DNA of 64,000 bases from an uncultured Pelagibacteraceae bacterium (GTDB lineage Bacteria > Pseudomonadota > Alphaproteobacteria > Pelagibacterales > Pelagibacteraceae). The DNA is taken from positions 806,001 through 870,000 of the forward strand of contig CACNLV010000001.1 of assembly GCA_902621345.1 (NCBI GenBank), written 5' to 3'. Shown here one piece after another: positions 17,723 to 25,985 of the stretch. The position numbers and the translations under genes are program-made. How positions within the stretch are numbered: the first letter of the stretch is position 1; every line of letters begins with the position of its first letter. Below the pieces are notes generated by a model. It worked only from the letters and a program-made list of their open reading frames with translations. It was not told the DNA's origin and searched no databases.

Positions 17723-18349
17723 TTATTTTACTTTATACAAACCCAACCAAGCATTTACATCTTTGCTAGCGATGTAATCAGATTTAAAAAACTCTATTTC
17801 ACTCCAAAGATTAGATTTATTTAATTCTTGTATTTTTTTATCAAATCCATAATCTTTGTATATACCCTCATTAATTGTGAAACAAATTAAACCACCTTTT
17901 TTAGTCATTCTTATAAATTCATCTAAAGCGTTTGGCTTTACGTGGCCAAAAGTAAATGTGCCAACACAAAAAATTGCATCATAAGTATCATCTTTTAAAT
18001 TAATTGGCTCATTTAAGTCTGTCTTGAGAAGTTTTTTATATAAATCAGAGGGAATGGTACTCAATAATTTTTGTGATAAATCTGCACCATGAAAGTTTTT
18101 GAAACCGAATTTTTTTAACTCTGATCCTACTAAACCAGTCCCACAGCCAGCATCAAAAATCAAGGCGTCTTTATTTGTTTCATATTTCAAGAAAGTATTA
18201 ACAGTTTCCTTAGGTCCTGTATAATTCCAATCAACCATATCTTTGTTATATTTGTCATTTTCACCCCACTCATCATAGTAATCCATTACCTCTTTTGTGG
18301 TTTTCAATTTATAAATTGGTACTTTGTTTCCTACGTCTTTTTGTGCCAT
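17723..18349 (-). CDS. Class I SAM-dependent methyltransferase
   Basis: A 208-residue methyltransferase. SAM-binding motif I is LIFDAGCGTGLVGSELK (about residues 59-75), followed by an acidic residue in HGADLS and a motif near DAIFCVGTFTFGHV. The early YDEWGEND stretch resembles Williams-Beuren-syndrome-type and related small-molecule methyltransferases. The substrate is unknown. It is divergent from the MTHFR-like gene with only 19 bases between the start codons considered here. Confidence 0.88.
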   Translation of the reverse strand: MAQKDVGNKVPIYKLKTTKEVMDYYDEWGENDKYNKDMVDWNYTGPKETVNTFLKYETNKDALIFDAGCGTGLVGSELKKFGFKNFHGADLSQKLLSTIPSDLYKKLLKTDLNEPINLKDDTYDAIFCVGTFTFGHVKPNALDEFIRMTKKGGLICFTINEGIYKDYGFDKKIQELNKSNLWSEIEFFKSDYIASKDVNAWLGLYKVK

Positions 18350-18368
18350 AAGACGATTATATTATAGG

Positions 18369-19142
18369 ATGAATTTCTTTGACAGTATTTTCAAAAGATA
18401 TAATTATCTAAATATGAAATTTTCTCTTGAAATAAGTCCAAAAACTGACTTAAGCACTGTTCCAAAAGTTAGTGATGTTTATATCACAATGTTGCCTGGT
18501 GGTGACTACAAAGAAACAGCTCAACAAGCAGTTGATTTAGTTAAAAAAGGCTTTAACCCAGTTCCTCATTTCCCTGCTCGATCAATGCAAGATGAAAAAC
18601 AGCTAAAAGATTATGTTTCAAGATGTAAAGATGGGGGTGTAAAACAAGTGCTAGTAATCGGAGGTGGTAGAGAGCCGATGGGGAAATTCGATAGCTCCTT
18701 CCAACTTTTAGAGACTGGTTATTTTGAGAAGATGACAATAGGAATTGCTGGACACCCGGAGGGGAGTCCTGATATATCCGATTCAAAATTAGAAAAAGCT
18801 ATGATAGATAAAAAACCATACGCTGATTATATAGTGACACAATGGTTGCTAGATCCTCAGCCTATTATAGATTTTATTTCAAAACAAAGTGTACCAGTTC
18901 ATGTTGGAATTACTGGGCCTCTAAAGATATCAAGCCTAATAAAATTTGCAAATATTGTTGGAGCAAAAAATTCCTTAAATTTTCTTAAATCTAATTTCAG
19001 TAAGGCATTAGATTTATTAAAACCTAAAGACCCAAATGATTTAATTGGGAAAATTAAATCTCATACTGATTTTTTTCACATTTATACATTCGGCGGCTTG
19101 ACGGAAACTAACAAGTGGTTGAAGGAGAACAAATATGTCTAA
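18369..19142 (+). CDS. Methylenetetrahydrofolate reductase-like protein (short)
   Basis: A 257-residue MetF-fold protein (242 if it starts at the ATG at 18414, where similarity begins with MKFSLEISPKTD). It is shorter than the roughly 290-residue MetF. The TIM-barrel features FNPVPHFPARSM and QVLVIGGGREP are visible. MTHFR enzymes interconvert 5-methyl-THF and methylene-THF using FAD. Its last codons overlap the ATG of a GcvT-family gene by 8 bases, so the pair probably acts in sequence: methyl transfer to THF, then oxidation. A TATATT box just upstream of 18369 could be the promoter. Confidence 0.85.
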   Translation: MNFFDSIFKRYNYLNMKFSLEISPKTDLSTVPKVSDVYITMLPGGDYKETAQQAVDLVKKGFNPVPHFPARSMQDEKQLKDYVSRCKDGGVKQVLVIGGGREPMGKFDSSFQLLETGYFEKMTIGIAGHPEGSPDISDSKLEKAMIDKKPYADYIVTQWLLDPQPIIDFISKQSVPVHVGITGPLKISSLIKFANIVGAKNSLNFLKSNFSKALDLLKPKDPNDLIGKIKSHTDFFHIYTFGGLTETNKWLKENKYV

Positions 19143-20493
19143 AGAATTTGATTACACAAAATTAAAACATGCAACATCAGTAGATCAGTCTGATCGACAG
19201 GTTCCTTATAACTTAAGACAAAGTGGACCTACTAAAGTTGAAATGCTTATATCAACAAGAGTTAGAAAATCACCTTATTGGCATTTATCTATGCAAGCAG
19301 GATGTTGGAGGGCTACAGTATACAATCGAATTTATCATCCAAGAGGATATGTAAAACCCGAAGATGGTGGTGCGATGGTTGAATATGATGCAATAGTAAA
19401 TCATGTAACTATGTGGAATGTTGCTGTCGAAAGACAAATAAGAGTAAAAGGTCCAGATGCAGAAAAATTTGTAGATTATGTGATAACTAGAGACGCAACA
19501 AAAATTTCCCCAATGAGAGCAAGATATGTAATTTTATGCAATGCCTATGGTGGGGTTTTAAATGATCCAATTCTTTTAAGAATTTCAGAGGATGAGTTTT
19601 GGTTTTCTCTATCTGACTCCGATATTGGAATGTATTTACAAGGTGTAAATGCTGATGGAAGATTTAATTGTAAAATTGAGGAGACAGACCATTGTCCAGT
19701 TCAAATTCAAGGTCCTAAATCTAAAGCTTTAATGAAAGATCTTTGTGGTGATCAATTTGATTTGGATAACATGCCATTTTACGGATTAGCTGAAGCAAAA
19801 ATTGGAGGTAGAAGTTGTGTCATTTCACAATCTGGTTTCTCGGGTGAAGCTGGATATGAAATTTATTTAAGGAATGCAACATTATATGCAGATGATATGT
19901 GGAACGCTGTTTTAAAAGCTGGTGAGAAGCATAATTTGATGGTTATTGCTCCAGCTCACCATAGAAGAATACAAGCAGGTATACTTTCTTGGGGACAAGA
20001 TATGGATCAACAACATAATCCTTTTCAATGTAACCTTGGTTATCAAGTTTCTTTATCTGGCAAAGGAGAATGGAATAAAAAAACTGACTATGTTGGTAAA
20101 GAAGTTTTAGAAAAAATGAAGTCAGAAATACAAGCAGGAAAGAAACCTTACAAACTGCAGTTAGTTGGTTTAGAATTAGGTGGAAAACCAATAGAAGATT
20201 ATGCCCCTGATTTTTGGTTGATCTCAAACGTAGATGGTGGTGAACCAGTTGGATTTATTACCTCTCCCTGGTGGCATCCTGAGAAAAAGACTAATATTGC
20301 AATGGGCTACGTTCCTTTTGACGGGACTCTGAATGCTAATGGTTTTCCGAAGGGAAAAGTTGGAACCAAATTTAAAGTTCATCTTCCAGAGAAATATTCA
20401 AATAGTCCAGGTCAGCCAGTAGATGCAGTTATAGTTGATATACCATTCAAAGAGTCTTTTAATGCAAATACAAGAGAGGTGGTTTCAGGTTAA
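19135..20493 (+). CDS. GcvT-family folate-dependent methyltransferase/demethylase (DmdA-related, substrate unknown)
   Basis: A 452-residue aminomethyltransferase-fold protein. Features shared with GcvT and DmdA include the N-terminal SPYWHLSMQAG region, DAIVNHVTMWNVAVERQIRVKGPDAEKFVDYV, VQIQGPKSKALM and SGFSGEAGYEIYL. It is about 80 residues longer than characterised SAR11 DmdA and differs clearly from it in sequence, so it is called DmdA-related only. It probably moves a methyl group from a sulfonium or N-methyl compound to THF. GGAG lies 9 bases before the ATG, and the gene is coupled to the MTHFR-like gene. Confidence 0.88.
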   Translation: MSKEFDYTKLKHATSVDQSDRQVPYNLRQSGPTKVEMLISTRVRKSPYWHLSMQAGCWRATVYNRIYHPRGYVKPEDGGAMVEYDAIVNHVTMWNVAVERQIRVKGPDAEKFVDYVITRDATKISPMRARYVILCNAYGGVLNDPILLRISEDEFWFSLSDSDIGMYLQGVNADGRFNCKIEETDHCPVQIQGPKSKALMKDLCGDQFDLDNMPFYGLAEAKIGGRSCVISQSGFSGEAGYEIYLRNATLYADDMWNAVLKAGEKHNLMVIAPAHHRRIQAGILSWGQDMDQQHNPFQCNLGYQVSLSGKGEWNKKTDYVGKEVLEKMKSEIQAGKKPYKLQLVGLELGGKPIEDYAPDFWLISNVDGGEPVGFITSPWWHPEKKTNIAMGYVPFDGTLNANGFPKGKVGTKFKVHLPEKYSNSPGQPVDAVIVDIPFKESFNANTREVVSG

Positions 20494-20528
20494 TAGTCGT
20501 TAAAAGAGCTAGATTACTTTTAATCTAA

Positions 20529-20633
20529 ATGTCTAAAGGTTTTTTAATTGGAATTTGCATTATCATAATTATTGCTTTAATAGTCTTTCCTTTGATTGTT
20601 TCATACAAAGAGCAAAAAAATAAAAAAAATTGA
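20529..20633 (+). CDS. 34-residue single-helix membrane micro-protein
   Basis: A short frame opens at ATG 20529 (MSKGFLIGICIIIIIALIVF, then PLIVSYKEQKNKKN). It is one long hydrophobic helix followed by a lysine-rich tail, the pattern of a small inner-membrane protein with its C-terminus in the cytoplasm. Its TGA directly abuts the ATG of the YIP1-like gene (no spacer), which supports translation. A 6-base-pair hairpin (20511-20526) sits just before it. No family recognised; role unknown. Confidence 0.6.
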   Translation: MSKGFLIGICIIIIIALIVFPLIVSYKEQKNKKN

Positions 20634-21176
20634 ATGTTTGGAGAGTTTTTAAATATTATCTTTAAGTCTATTAAACTAGACAAGTCTCTTTATACAGATA
20701 GTAGAAATTTTGGTGAAGCCTCAATTTATTTTGCTGGATTAATTATGATCTTAGATGGAGTAGCGGGTGCTGTAGCTGCAAATACAGTCATCAAAACAGC
20801 TATTGGGATGTCAGGACTAACAGCAATTTTGACTTGGTTTATTTGGGCAATTTTAATTTATGTTTTGGGAGTGAAGATATTTCCTGATAAACAAACAAAA
20901 GTCTCCTTTAAAAAAGTGTTAACTTTTGTTGGATTTGCTCACGCTCCTGGTCTACTGAGATTCTTTGCTGTTACTCCTGAGTTAATGATACCAATAATTT
21001 TTATTACTCAATTTTGGATTTTTGCTGCGCTAATTATCTCAACAAGACAAATTTTAAATTTTAAATCAAATTTAAAATCTTTTGGAATTGTGTTCTTATC
21101 TTTTCTAATCATTGTCTTCTTATCTATTTCTTTTGTGATGAGTAGAATGAATGCTTTACCAGTAAATAGTATTTAA
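20634..21176 (+). CDS. YIP1-like multispanning membrane protein
   Basis: A 180-residue protein with a short amphipathic N-terminus (residues 1-30) and about five hydrophobic helices (approximately 30-50, 58-82, 100-118, 122-140, 150-170). The arrangement and a central FVGFAHAPGLLRF motif resemble the YIP1 domain family. Function in bacteria is not established. It starts immediately at the stop of the 34-residue micro-ORF and ends convergently with the two-CxxC protein, sharing a TTAA. Confidence 0.75.
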   Translation: MFGEFLNIIFKSIKLDKSLYTDSRNFGEASIYFAGLIMILDGVAGAVAANTVIKTAIGMSGLTAILTWFIWAILIYVLGVKIFPDKQTKVSFKKVLTFVGFAHAPGLLRFFAVTPELMIPIIFITQFWIFAALIISTRQILNFKSNLKSFGIVFLSFLIIVFLSISFVMSRMNALPVNSI

Positions 21177-21328
21177 ATCGGAAAAATTGTTTTTGAAACT
21201 CTGCACGATTTGCAAATTTTAAATCCTGTTAAAATTAAATTTTGAGTAACACTCTCATCTTCCTTTTTACACTCATCACAAATATCGTCTAACTCTTTTG
21301 AATTATCAAAATCTTTATCTTTACTCAT
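21173..21328 (-). CDS. 51-residue zinc-ribbon-like protein (two CxxC motifs)
   Basis: A short minus-strand frame from ATG 21328 to a stop at 21173. It has two CxxC knuckles, CDEC (C17/C20) and CKSC (C39/C42), spaced 18 residues apart, as in a zinc ribbon. The first third is acidic and lysine-rich. Its stop overlaps the YIP1-like stop by 4 bases (palindromic TTAA), a pattern also used by clear genes in this window. No named family; nucleic-acid binding or a structural zinc role are both possible. Confidence 0.65.
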   Translation of the reverse strand: MSKDKDFDNSKELDDICDECKKEDESVTQNLILTGFKICKSCRVSKTIFPI

Positions 21329-21431
21329 TTTATGAAAACATTATTAATGATATTAACACTTTTTTTTAGTTTTATTTATTTTATTGAAATTTTTATTTAA
21401 TTTTGAAATAAGATTATAATCAAATTTTTCG

Positions 21432-21923
21432 ATGAAAAAGAACAAAAATCAAAAAGTAGCATTGGTGATGGGTAGTCAATCGGACTATAAAACAATGAAA
21501 TTGGCTGCAAAAGTACTTAAAATTCTCGGTGTTAAATTTGAAACTAAAATAATTTCAGCTCATAGAACACCTAAAAGAATGTATGAATTTTCAAGTAAGG
21601 CAAAAAAAAATAATATTAGTGTTATAATTGCTGGTGCTGGAGGATCTGCGCATTTACCTGGAATGATTGCAGCTTTAACTTCAATTCCTGTTTTGGGTGT
21701 TCCAATTGAAAGTAAAAAACTCAAAGGCTTAGATAGTCTTTTGTCAATTGCTCAAATGCCTAAGGGTATCCCAGTAGGAACATTAGCTATAGGAAATGAT
21801 GGAGCGATAAACGCAGCATTACTTGCTACATCAATAATTGCAAATAATAATTCTATTGTAAGTAAGAAATTAGAAAAATGGCGTGCATCACAAACAAGAT
21901 CTGTAAAAAAAAGACCTAAGTAA
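21432..21923 (+). CDS. purE: N5-carboxyaminoimidazole ribonucleotide mutase
   Basis: A 163-residue class I PurE of usual length. It moves the carboxylate of N5-CAIR to C4 in de novo purine synthesis. Hallmarks: VMGSQSDYKTM at the N-terminus, SAHRTPKRMYEF, AGAGGSAHLPGMIAA and SIAQMPKGIPVGT. A TATAAT at 21415-21420 lies 11 bases before the ATG and may be the -10 of a nearly leaderless transcript. purK follows after 5 bases, the standard PurEK pair. Confidence 0.98.
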   Translation: MKKNKNQKVALVMGSQSDYKTMKLAAKVLKILGVKFETKIISAHRTPKRMYEFSSKAKKNNISVIIAGAGGSAHLPGMIAALTSIPVLGVPIESKKLKGLDSLLSIAQMPKGIPVGTLAIGNDGAINAALLATSIIANNNSIVSKKLEKWRASQTRSVKKRPK

Positions 21924-21928
21924 GATTA

Positions 21929-22978
21929 ATGTCAGAGATAAAGTTAGGCATTATCGGTGGTGGTCAACTCGGAAGTATGCTTTCAAGTGCTGCACAAAAG
22001 TTAAATGTAAAAACAGTAATCTATTGTGATGATTTAGATGCACCAGCAAAAAATTTTTGTGATGAGTTTATTTGTGGTAAATACGATGAAAAAGAAAAAA
22101 TTAATGAATTTATTGAAAAGGTAGATATCGCTACATATGAATTTGAAAATATTCCATTTGAAACTCTCAATGAAATCAATAAGACAAAGCCTGTATTACC
22201 AAAACCATCTATCAATAGACTGATACAACACAGGTTAGCTGAAAAAGATTTTGTAAATAAACTTAATATTAGAACCACACAATATGCATCTGTTGATAAA
22301 AAGTCTGACTTAGATTCTTTAAACGATTTGCTTCCAGGTATTTTAAAAACAACAACTATGGGTTACGATGGTAAAGGCCAATACCCTATTAAAGAAATTA
22401 AAGAAGTGGATGTATTAAATATAGATTTTTCCAAAGGCTACATACTAGAAAAATTAGTAAAACTTAAAAAAGAAATTTCAGTTATTATTACAAGATTTGG
22501 AAATAACGAATATGAAATTTATGAACCAATAGAAAATATTCATGAAGATCAAATACTTAAATGCTCAAGTATACCTGCTGATATAAGTGAAAATATTTTT
22601 AAACAATCAAAAAATTGGGCTATGGATATTGCTGAAGAGTTAAAGTTTATAGGAACTCTTTGTGTAGAATTTTTTATAGATAGAAATGAAAATTTATTTG
22701 TTAACGAAATTGCTCCTAGAGTACATAATTCTGGTCATCTCACTATCAACGCTTACAATGTTAGCCAATTTGAGAATCATGTAAGAGCAGTTTGTTCTCT
22801 AAAAAAAGTCTCATTAAAAAAACTATCTAATGCAAAGATGGTTAATTTAATAGGAAGTCAGATTGAGCAATATAGAAAAAGTAATAATTTAGGTGAAAAC
22901 GAATTTTTTTTTGATTATTTAAAAAAAGAAATTAAAGCTAAAAGGAAGATGGGACACATTACTACTTTGATAAAATGA
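21929..22978 (+). CDS. purK: N5-carboxyaminoimidazole ribonucleotide synthase
   Basis: A 349-residue ATP-grasp enzyme that makes N5-CAIR from AIR, bicarbonate and ATP, feeding PurE. The start LGIIGGGQLGSMLSSAA is typical of PurK; ATP-grasp elements include ILKTTTMGYDGKGQY and FIDRNENLFVNEIAPRVHNSGH. Its stop overlaps the ATG of the following GNAT gene (ATGA). Confidence 0.97.
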   Translation: MSEIKLGIIGGGQLGSMLSSAAQKLNVKTVIYCDDLDAPAKNFCDEFICGKYDEKEKINEFIEKVDIATYEFENIPFETLNEINKTKPVLPKPSINRLIQHRLAEKDFVNKLNIRTTQYASVDKKSDLDSLNDLLPGILKTTTMGYDGKGQYPIKEIKEVDVLNIDFSKGYILEKLVKLKKEISVIITRFGNNEYEIYEPIENIHEDQILKCSSIPADISENIFKQSKNWAMDIAEELKFIGTLCVEFFIDRNENLFVNEIAPRVHNSGHLTINAYNVSQFENHVRAVCSLKKVSLKKLSNAKMVNLIGSQIEQYRKSNNLGENEFFFDYLKKEIKAKRKMGHITTLIK

Positions 22979-23442
22979 TAGAATCAATAGAAGGAAATTT
23001 TGATCATCCGGAAGTAAATGAACTTCTTACAAAACATTTTAAAGAACTAAGAGCTGCATCCCCAGAGGGAAGTGCCCATGTTTTGGATATCCCTGGTCTA
23101 AAGGTTTCATCTATAAAATTTTGGAGTTTATGGGAAAATAATAACTTAATGGGATGTGGTGCGCTTAAATTTTTAAGTAAAGATCATGGTGAATTTAAGT
23201 CAATAAGAGTTCACGATAACTTCAGAAATAAAGGAAATGGTATTAAGATTATAAAACATTTGATTAATGAGTCAAAAAATCTAAATATTCTTAGAATTAG
23301 TATTGAAACAGGTTCTGGAGAATTTTTTAAACCTGCAAGAAAGTTATTTATAAGTTGTAATTTTCAACCTTGTGCGCCTTTCGCGCATTATAAAGAAGAC
23401 GTAAATTCTCTTTATTTTACAAAACTAATTAGCAACGATTAA
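22975..23442 (+). CDS. GNAT-family N-acetyltransferase
   Basis: A 155-residue GNAT-fold protein. The acetyl-CoA-binding motif A is visible as EFKSIRVHDNFRNKGNGIKI (about residues 72-91), and LISCNF-like residues follow near the C-terminal FISCNFQPCAPFAHY. It resembles the small YsnE/ElaA-like acetyltransferases often found beside metabolic genes. The substrate is unknown. It overlaps purK by 4 bases and ends the purEK run. Confidence 0.9.
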   Translation: MIESIEGNFDHPEVNELLTKHFKELRAASPEGSAHVLDIPGLKVSSIKFWSLWENNNLMGCGALKFLSKDHGEFKSIRVHDNFRNKGNGIKIIKHLINESKNLNILRISIETGSGEFFKPARKLFISCNFQPCAPFAHYKEDVNSLYFTKLISND

Positions 23443-23507
23443 TATTTAAAACTAGTAAGTAGATCAATTTAGTTGACAAAAGACTTAAAATTCTAAAGAA
23501 AGGCACA

Positions 23508-23527
23508 ATTACTTAATTATAAGTAAT
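23508..23527 (+). repeat. Inverted repeat in the cold-shock gene leader
   Basis: Perfect 8-base arms ATTACTTA and TAAGTAAT flank a 4-base centre, 26 bases before the csp ATG. A TTGACA at 23473-23478 could be the -35 of the csp promoter. The repeat could be an operator or a weak leader hairpin; it is too A+T-rich to be a strong RNA stem. Confidence 0.4.
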
Positions 23528-23553
23528 AAATTAACACAACAATAAGTATAAAT

Positions 23554-23760
23554 ATGAGTCTACAAGGTAAAGTAAAATGGTTCAATCCGACCAAAGGTTA
23601 TGGTTTTATTGAACGAGAAGATAAAGAAAAAGATGTATTTGTTCACGTTTCAGCAGTAAGAGATGCTGGCATGAATGGTTTAGACGAGGGTCAAGCTTTG
23701 ACTTTCGATGTTGAAGATGGTCCTAAAGGTCCTTCAGCAGTTAACTTAAAAACTGCATAA
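23554..23760 (+). CDS. Cold-shock-domain RNA-binding protein
   Basis: A 68-residue single cold-shock domain, standard length. RNP1 is KGYGFIE (about residues 14-20) and RNP2 is VFVHVSAV (28-35). It binds single-stranded RNA or DNA and acts as an RNA chaperone. It is a stand-alone gene with its own leader of about 110 bases, unusually long for this window, and a long-range inverted repeat downstream. It resembles CspE/CspA-type proteins; which paralogue cannot be decided here. Confidence 0.97.
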   Translation: MSLQGKVKWFNPTKGYGFIEREDKEKDVFVHVSAVRDAGMNGLDEGQALTFDVEDGPKGPSAVNLKTA

Positions 23761-23771
23761 TTTTCACAAAT

Positions 23772-23826
23772 TTTATTGGCTGTATTAATCAAATAACCTA
23801 AGCATTTCATTTTTATGGCCAATAAA
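23772..23826 (+). repeat. Long-loop inverted repeat after the cold-shock gene
   Basis: TTTATTGGC (23772-23780) pairs perfectly with GCCAATAAA (23818-23826) across a 37-base loop. It spans the gap between csp and the racemase gene. It lacks a following T-run, so it is not a standard terminator; it might stabilise the csp 3' end. Confidence 0.35.
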
Positions 23827-23852
23827 CTATTATCAAAGAGAAGCTATAAGTT

Positions 23853-24599
23853 ATGATTGGTATTCTTGGTGGAATGGGAACGCAAGCAGGTCTTGATTTC
23901 TGTAATAAACTTGCAGTTTTAAATAGAGGAAAAATTGATCAAGATTATCCTTTATTTTTACTTTACAATAAATCTAACATACCTGGACGACCTGAGTCGA
24001 TTGGAATTCAGACAAGCAGATTAACAAATAGATTTTCAAATTCAAAAAATAATAAAAAATACAAATTAGTCTTAGATAGTTTGCTTAAGGGATGCAGATT
24101 ACTTAAAAAAGATAAATGTAAGTTCATTGTTATTCCATGTAACACAGCACATTATTGGTATGATGATTTAAAAAAAAAAATAAAATTACCAATAATAAAT
24201 ATGCCGAAAGAAGTTTATATTCATGCAAAAAAGACATGTAAAAAAAACTCACCTATTGGCTTACTTGCTACGGAAGGAACTATAATGACAGGTGTTTACA
24301 ATAAATTTTTCGATACAAATTATAAATTGATACACCCAAATAGATTAATTCAAAAAAATTCTGTGAACCAAGCAATTAAACTTGTTAAAATGGGAAACGT
24401 AAAAGCAGCAGCTAAAAAAATTAAACCAGCTATAAACTTTTTGATTAAAAAGAAGTGTAAAAAAATTGTTCTTGGTTGCACAGAATTGCCCATAGCAATA
24501 TTTGCCTTTAAATCATTTGATAAAATCAAAAAATCAAAAATTTTTTTAGATCCAAATTTAATTTTAGCAAATGCAGCAATGAAAAAATACCGAAAATAA
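23853..24599 (+). CDS. Aspartate/glutamate racemase family protein
   Basis: A 248-residue racemase-fold protein. It begins MIGILGGMGTQAGLDFCNKL and carries both catalytic cysteine motifs: IPCNTAHYWYDDL (about residue 92) and LGCTELPI (about 206), typical of PLP-independent aspartate racemases. It would interconvert L- and D-aspartate or a related amino acid in the cytoplasm. The next gene follows after 3 bases. Specificity for aspartate is inferred from overall resemblance only. Confidence 0.92.
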   Translation: MIGILGGMGTQAGLDFCNKLAVLNRGKIDQDYPLFLLYNKSNIPGRPESIGIQTSRLTNRFSNSKNNKKYKLVLDSLLKGCRLLKKDKCKFIVIPCNTAHYWYDDLKKKIKLPIINMPKEVYIHAKKTCKKNSPIGLLATEGTIMTGVYNKFFDTNYKLIHPNRLIQKNSVNQAIKLVKMGNVKAAAKKIKPAINFLIKKKCKKIVLGCTELPIAIFAFKSFDKIKKSKIFLDPNLILANAAMKKYRK

Positions 24600-24602
24600 T
24601 CA

Positions 24603-25040
24603 ATGCAATCTAAAGACAAGCCGTATGTTTTATATGTTGCAGAGGTAATCTATTTAGAAATTTCAGAAATTAAAAAAAAGAACTCAAATTTTTCAAATAA
24701 AGAGGCTATTGATGCTTTTATTGGTAACGGGACTTATAAAAATATTAGTAGCGGAAAATTTCATGATAATTGGCTAAAAGAATTAAAAAAAAATAATTTT
24801 ATCGATTTAAAAACAAATAAAAAAATTCCAGAGGAAACGATAAGACTATTAAAAATTCAAAAAGATGTAATGATAAAACAACTTATCCAGTTTCCAGATC
24901 TTTACGATACTAAAAATAATTTACCACTTGAGATATCCCAAAGAGCATTTGATCATATTTGGAGAATGTGCGAAAGTTATGAGTTATGGTGCAAAGAGAC
25001 TAAACAAAATGAATTTATTCAATTAAATATTACTGATTAG
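24603..25040 (+). CDS. Hypothetical protein
   Basis: A 145-residue protein I do not recognise. It is lysine- and asparagine-rich with no signal peptide or membrane helix, and pattern suggests mainly helices, including RLLKIQKDVMIKQLIQF and ISQRAFDHIWRMCESYELW. Base composition and codon use match its neighbours, and it lies 3 bases after the racemase gene, so it is likely a real cotranscribed gene. No metal or catalytic motif is apparent. Confidence 0.75.
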   Translation: MQSKDKPYVLYVAEVIYLEISEIKKKNSNFSNKEAIDAFIGNGTYKNISSGKFHDNWLKELKKNNFIDLKTNKKIPEETIRLLKIQKDVMIKQLIQFPDLYDTKNNLPLEISQRAFDHIWRMCESYELWCKETKQNEFIQLNITD

Positions 25041-25078
25041 TAAACTGTATAAATGATAATTAACCTATCAAGTTAAAA

Positions 25079-25927
25079 GTGATTAGAATATATCCTCTTA
25101 TTTTTATTCTGCTATGGTCTTCGGCATTCATAACAACTAAACCGATTGTAGATAATAGTGACCCTTTTGCAGCATTAGCATTCAGGTTTTTTTTTGTAGC
25201 TTTTGGTTTCTGTTTATTCTCTTTTTATTTAAATCAATCATTAATTACAAATAAGAGAAAAATAGCCGAATCTGTTTTAAGTGGTGTGCTTTTTCATGGA
25301 TTTTATTTAGGTGGAGTTTTTTATTCAATCTCAATTGGAATGCCAGTAGGAATAGCAGCTTTAATAGTTACTCTTCAACCAATTTTGACAAACATCTTAA
25401 GTGGACCCATCCTTGATGAAAAAATAACTATCCAACAATGGATTGGGGTTTTACTTGGTTTTACAGGTGCCTCTTTAGTTTTGGGTCTAGATGTAGGTTC
25501 CGGTATCCCTTTATTAGGACTTATCGCAACAATCATTGCATTACTCTCTATTACAATATCTACAATTTGGCAGAAAAAGATAAGTAAAAACTTACCTTTA
25601 TCAGTAAGTAATTTTTACCAAGCATTTGGGGGATGTTTGTTTCATGTTCTAATAGTAATTTTCTTTGCTGAACCATATATAAATTTTAACAAGGTTTTTA
25701 TCATTGCAATGAGCCATCAAGTACTGCTTGTCTCTTTTGGTGCTTTTACAATCTTAATGCTTTTAATTAAAAAAAACTCAGCAAGCAAAACTGTCTCAAT
25801 ATTTTTTTTAATTCCATCAACTTCAGCTTTAATGGCCTGGTTTTTTTTAAACGAAAAATTAACTAATTTGGATATCGTTGGCTTTATTGTAACATCTGTT
25901 GGAGTTTATATTGCTACAAGAGACTGA
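25079..25927 (+). CDS. DMT-family (EamA) transporter
   Basis: A 282-residue membrane protein with about ten helices and two EamA repeats, the standard drug/metabolite transporter layout. The first repeat opens with LIFILLWSSAFITTKPIVD and includes AALIVTLQPILTNILS; the second ends with an FFLNEKLTNLDIVGFIVTSVGV-type pattern (given in part). GTG at 25079 is the start. Such proteins export or exchange small metabolites; substrate unknown. Confidence 0.92.
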   Translation: MIRIYPLIFILLWSSAFITTKPIVDNSDPFAALAFRFFFVAFGFCLFSFYLNQSLITNKRKIAESVLSGVLFHGFYLGGVFYSISIGMPVGIAALIVTLQPILTNILSGPILDEKITIQQWIGVLLGFTGASLVLGLDVGSGIPLLGLIATIIALLSITISTIWQKKISKNLPLSVSNFYQAFGGCLFHVLIVIFFAEPYINFNKVFIIAMSHQVLLVSFGAFTILMLLIKKNSASKTVSIFFLIPSTSALMAWFFLNEKLTNLDIVGFIVTSVGVYIATRD

Positions 25928-25985
25928 AACCATTATATTTTATATGACTAAAAACATGTATTAAACAAATATTTTATTTGAATAA

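Noticed and set aside
19135..20493. Naming the GcvT-family gene dmdA
   Set aside because: It is related in fold but about 80 residues longer and differs clearly in sequence from characterised SAR11 DmdA, so only the family is claimed.
21332..21400. A 22-residue hydrophobic frame on the plus strand before purE
   Set aside because: No ribosome-binding site, very A+T-rich poly-Phe/Ile coding that is expected by chance here, and no coupling to a neighbouring gene; lower support than the other micro-ORFs.
23815..23856. A 13-codon frame ending on the racemase ATG
   Set aside because: Too short to judge, overlaps the arm of an inverted repeat and shows no attenuator pairing; a leader peptide cannot be supported.
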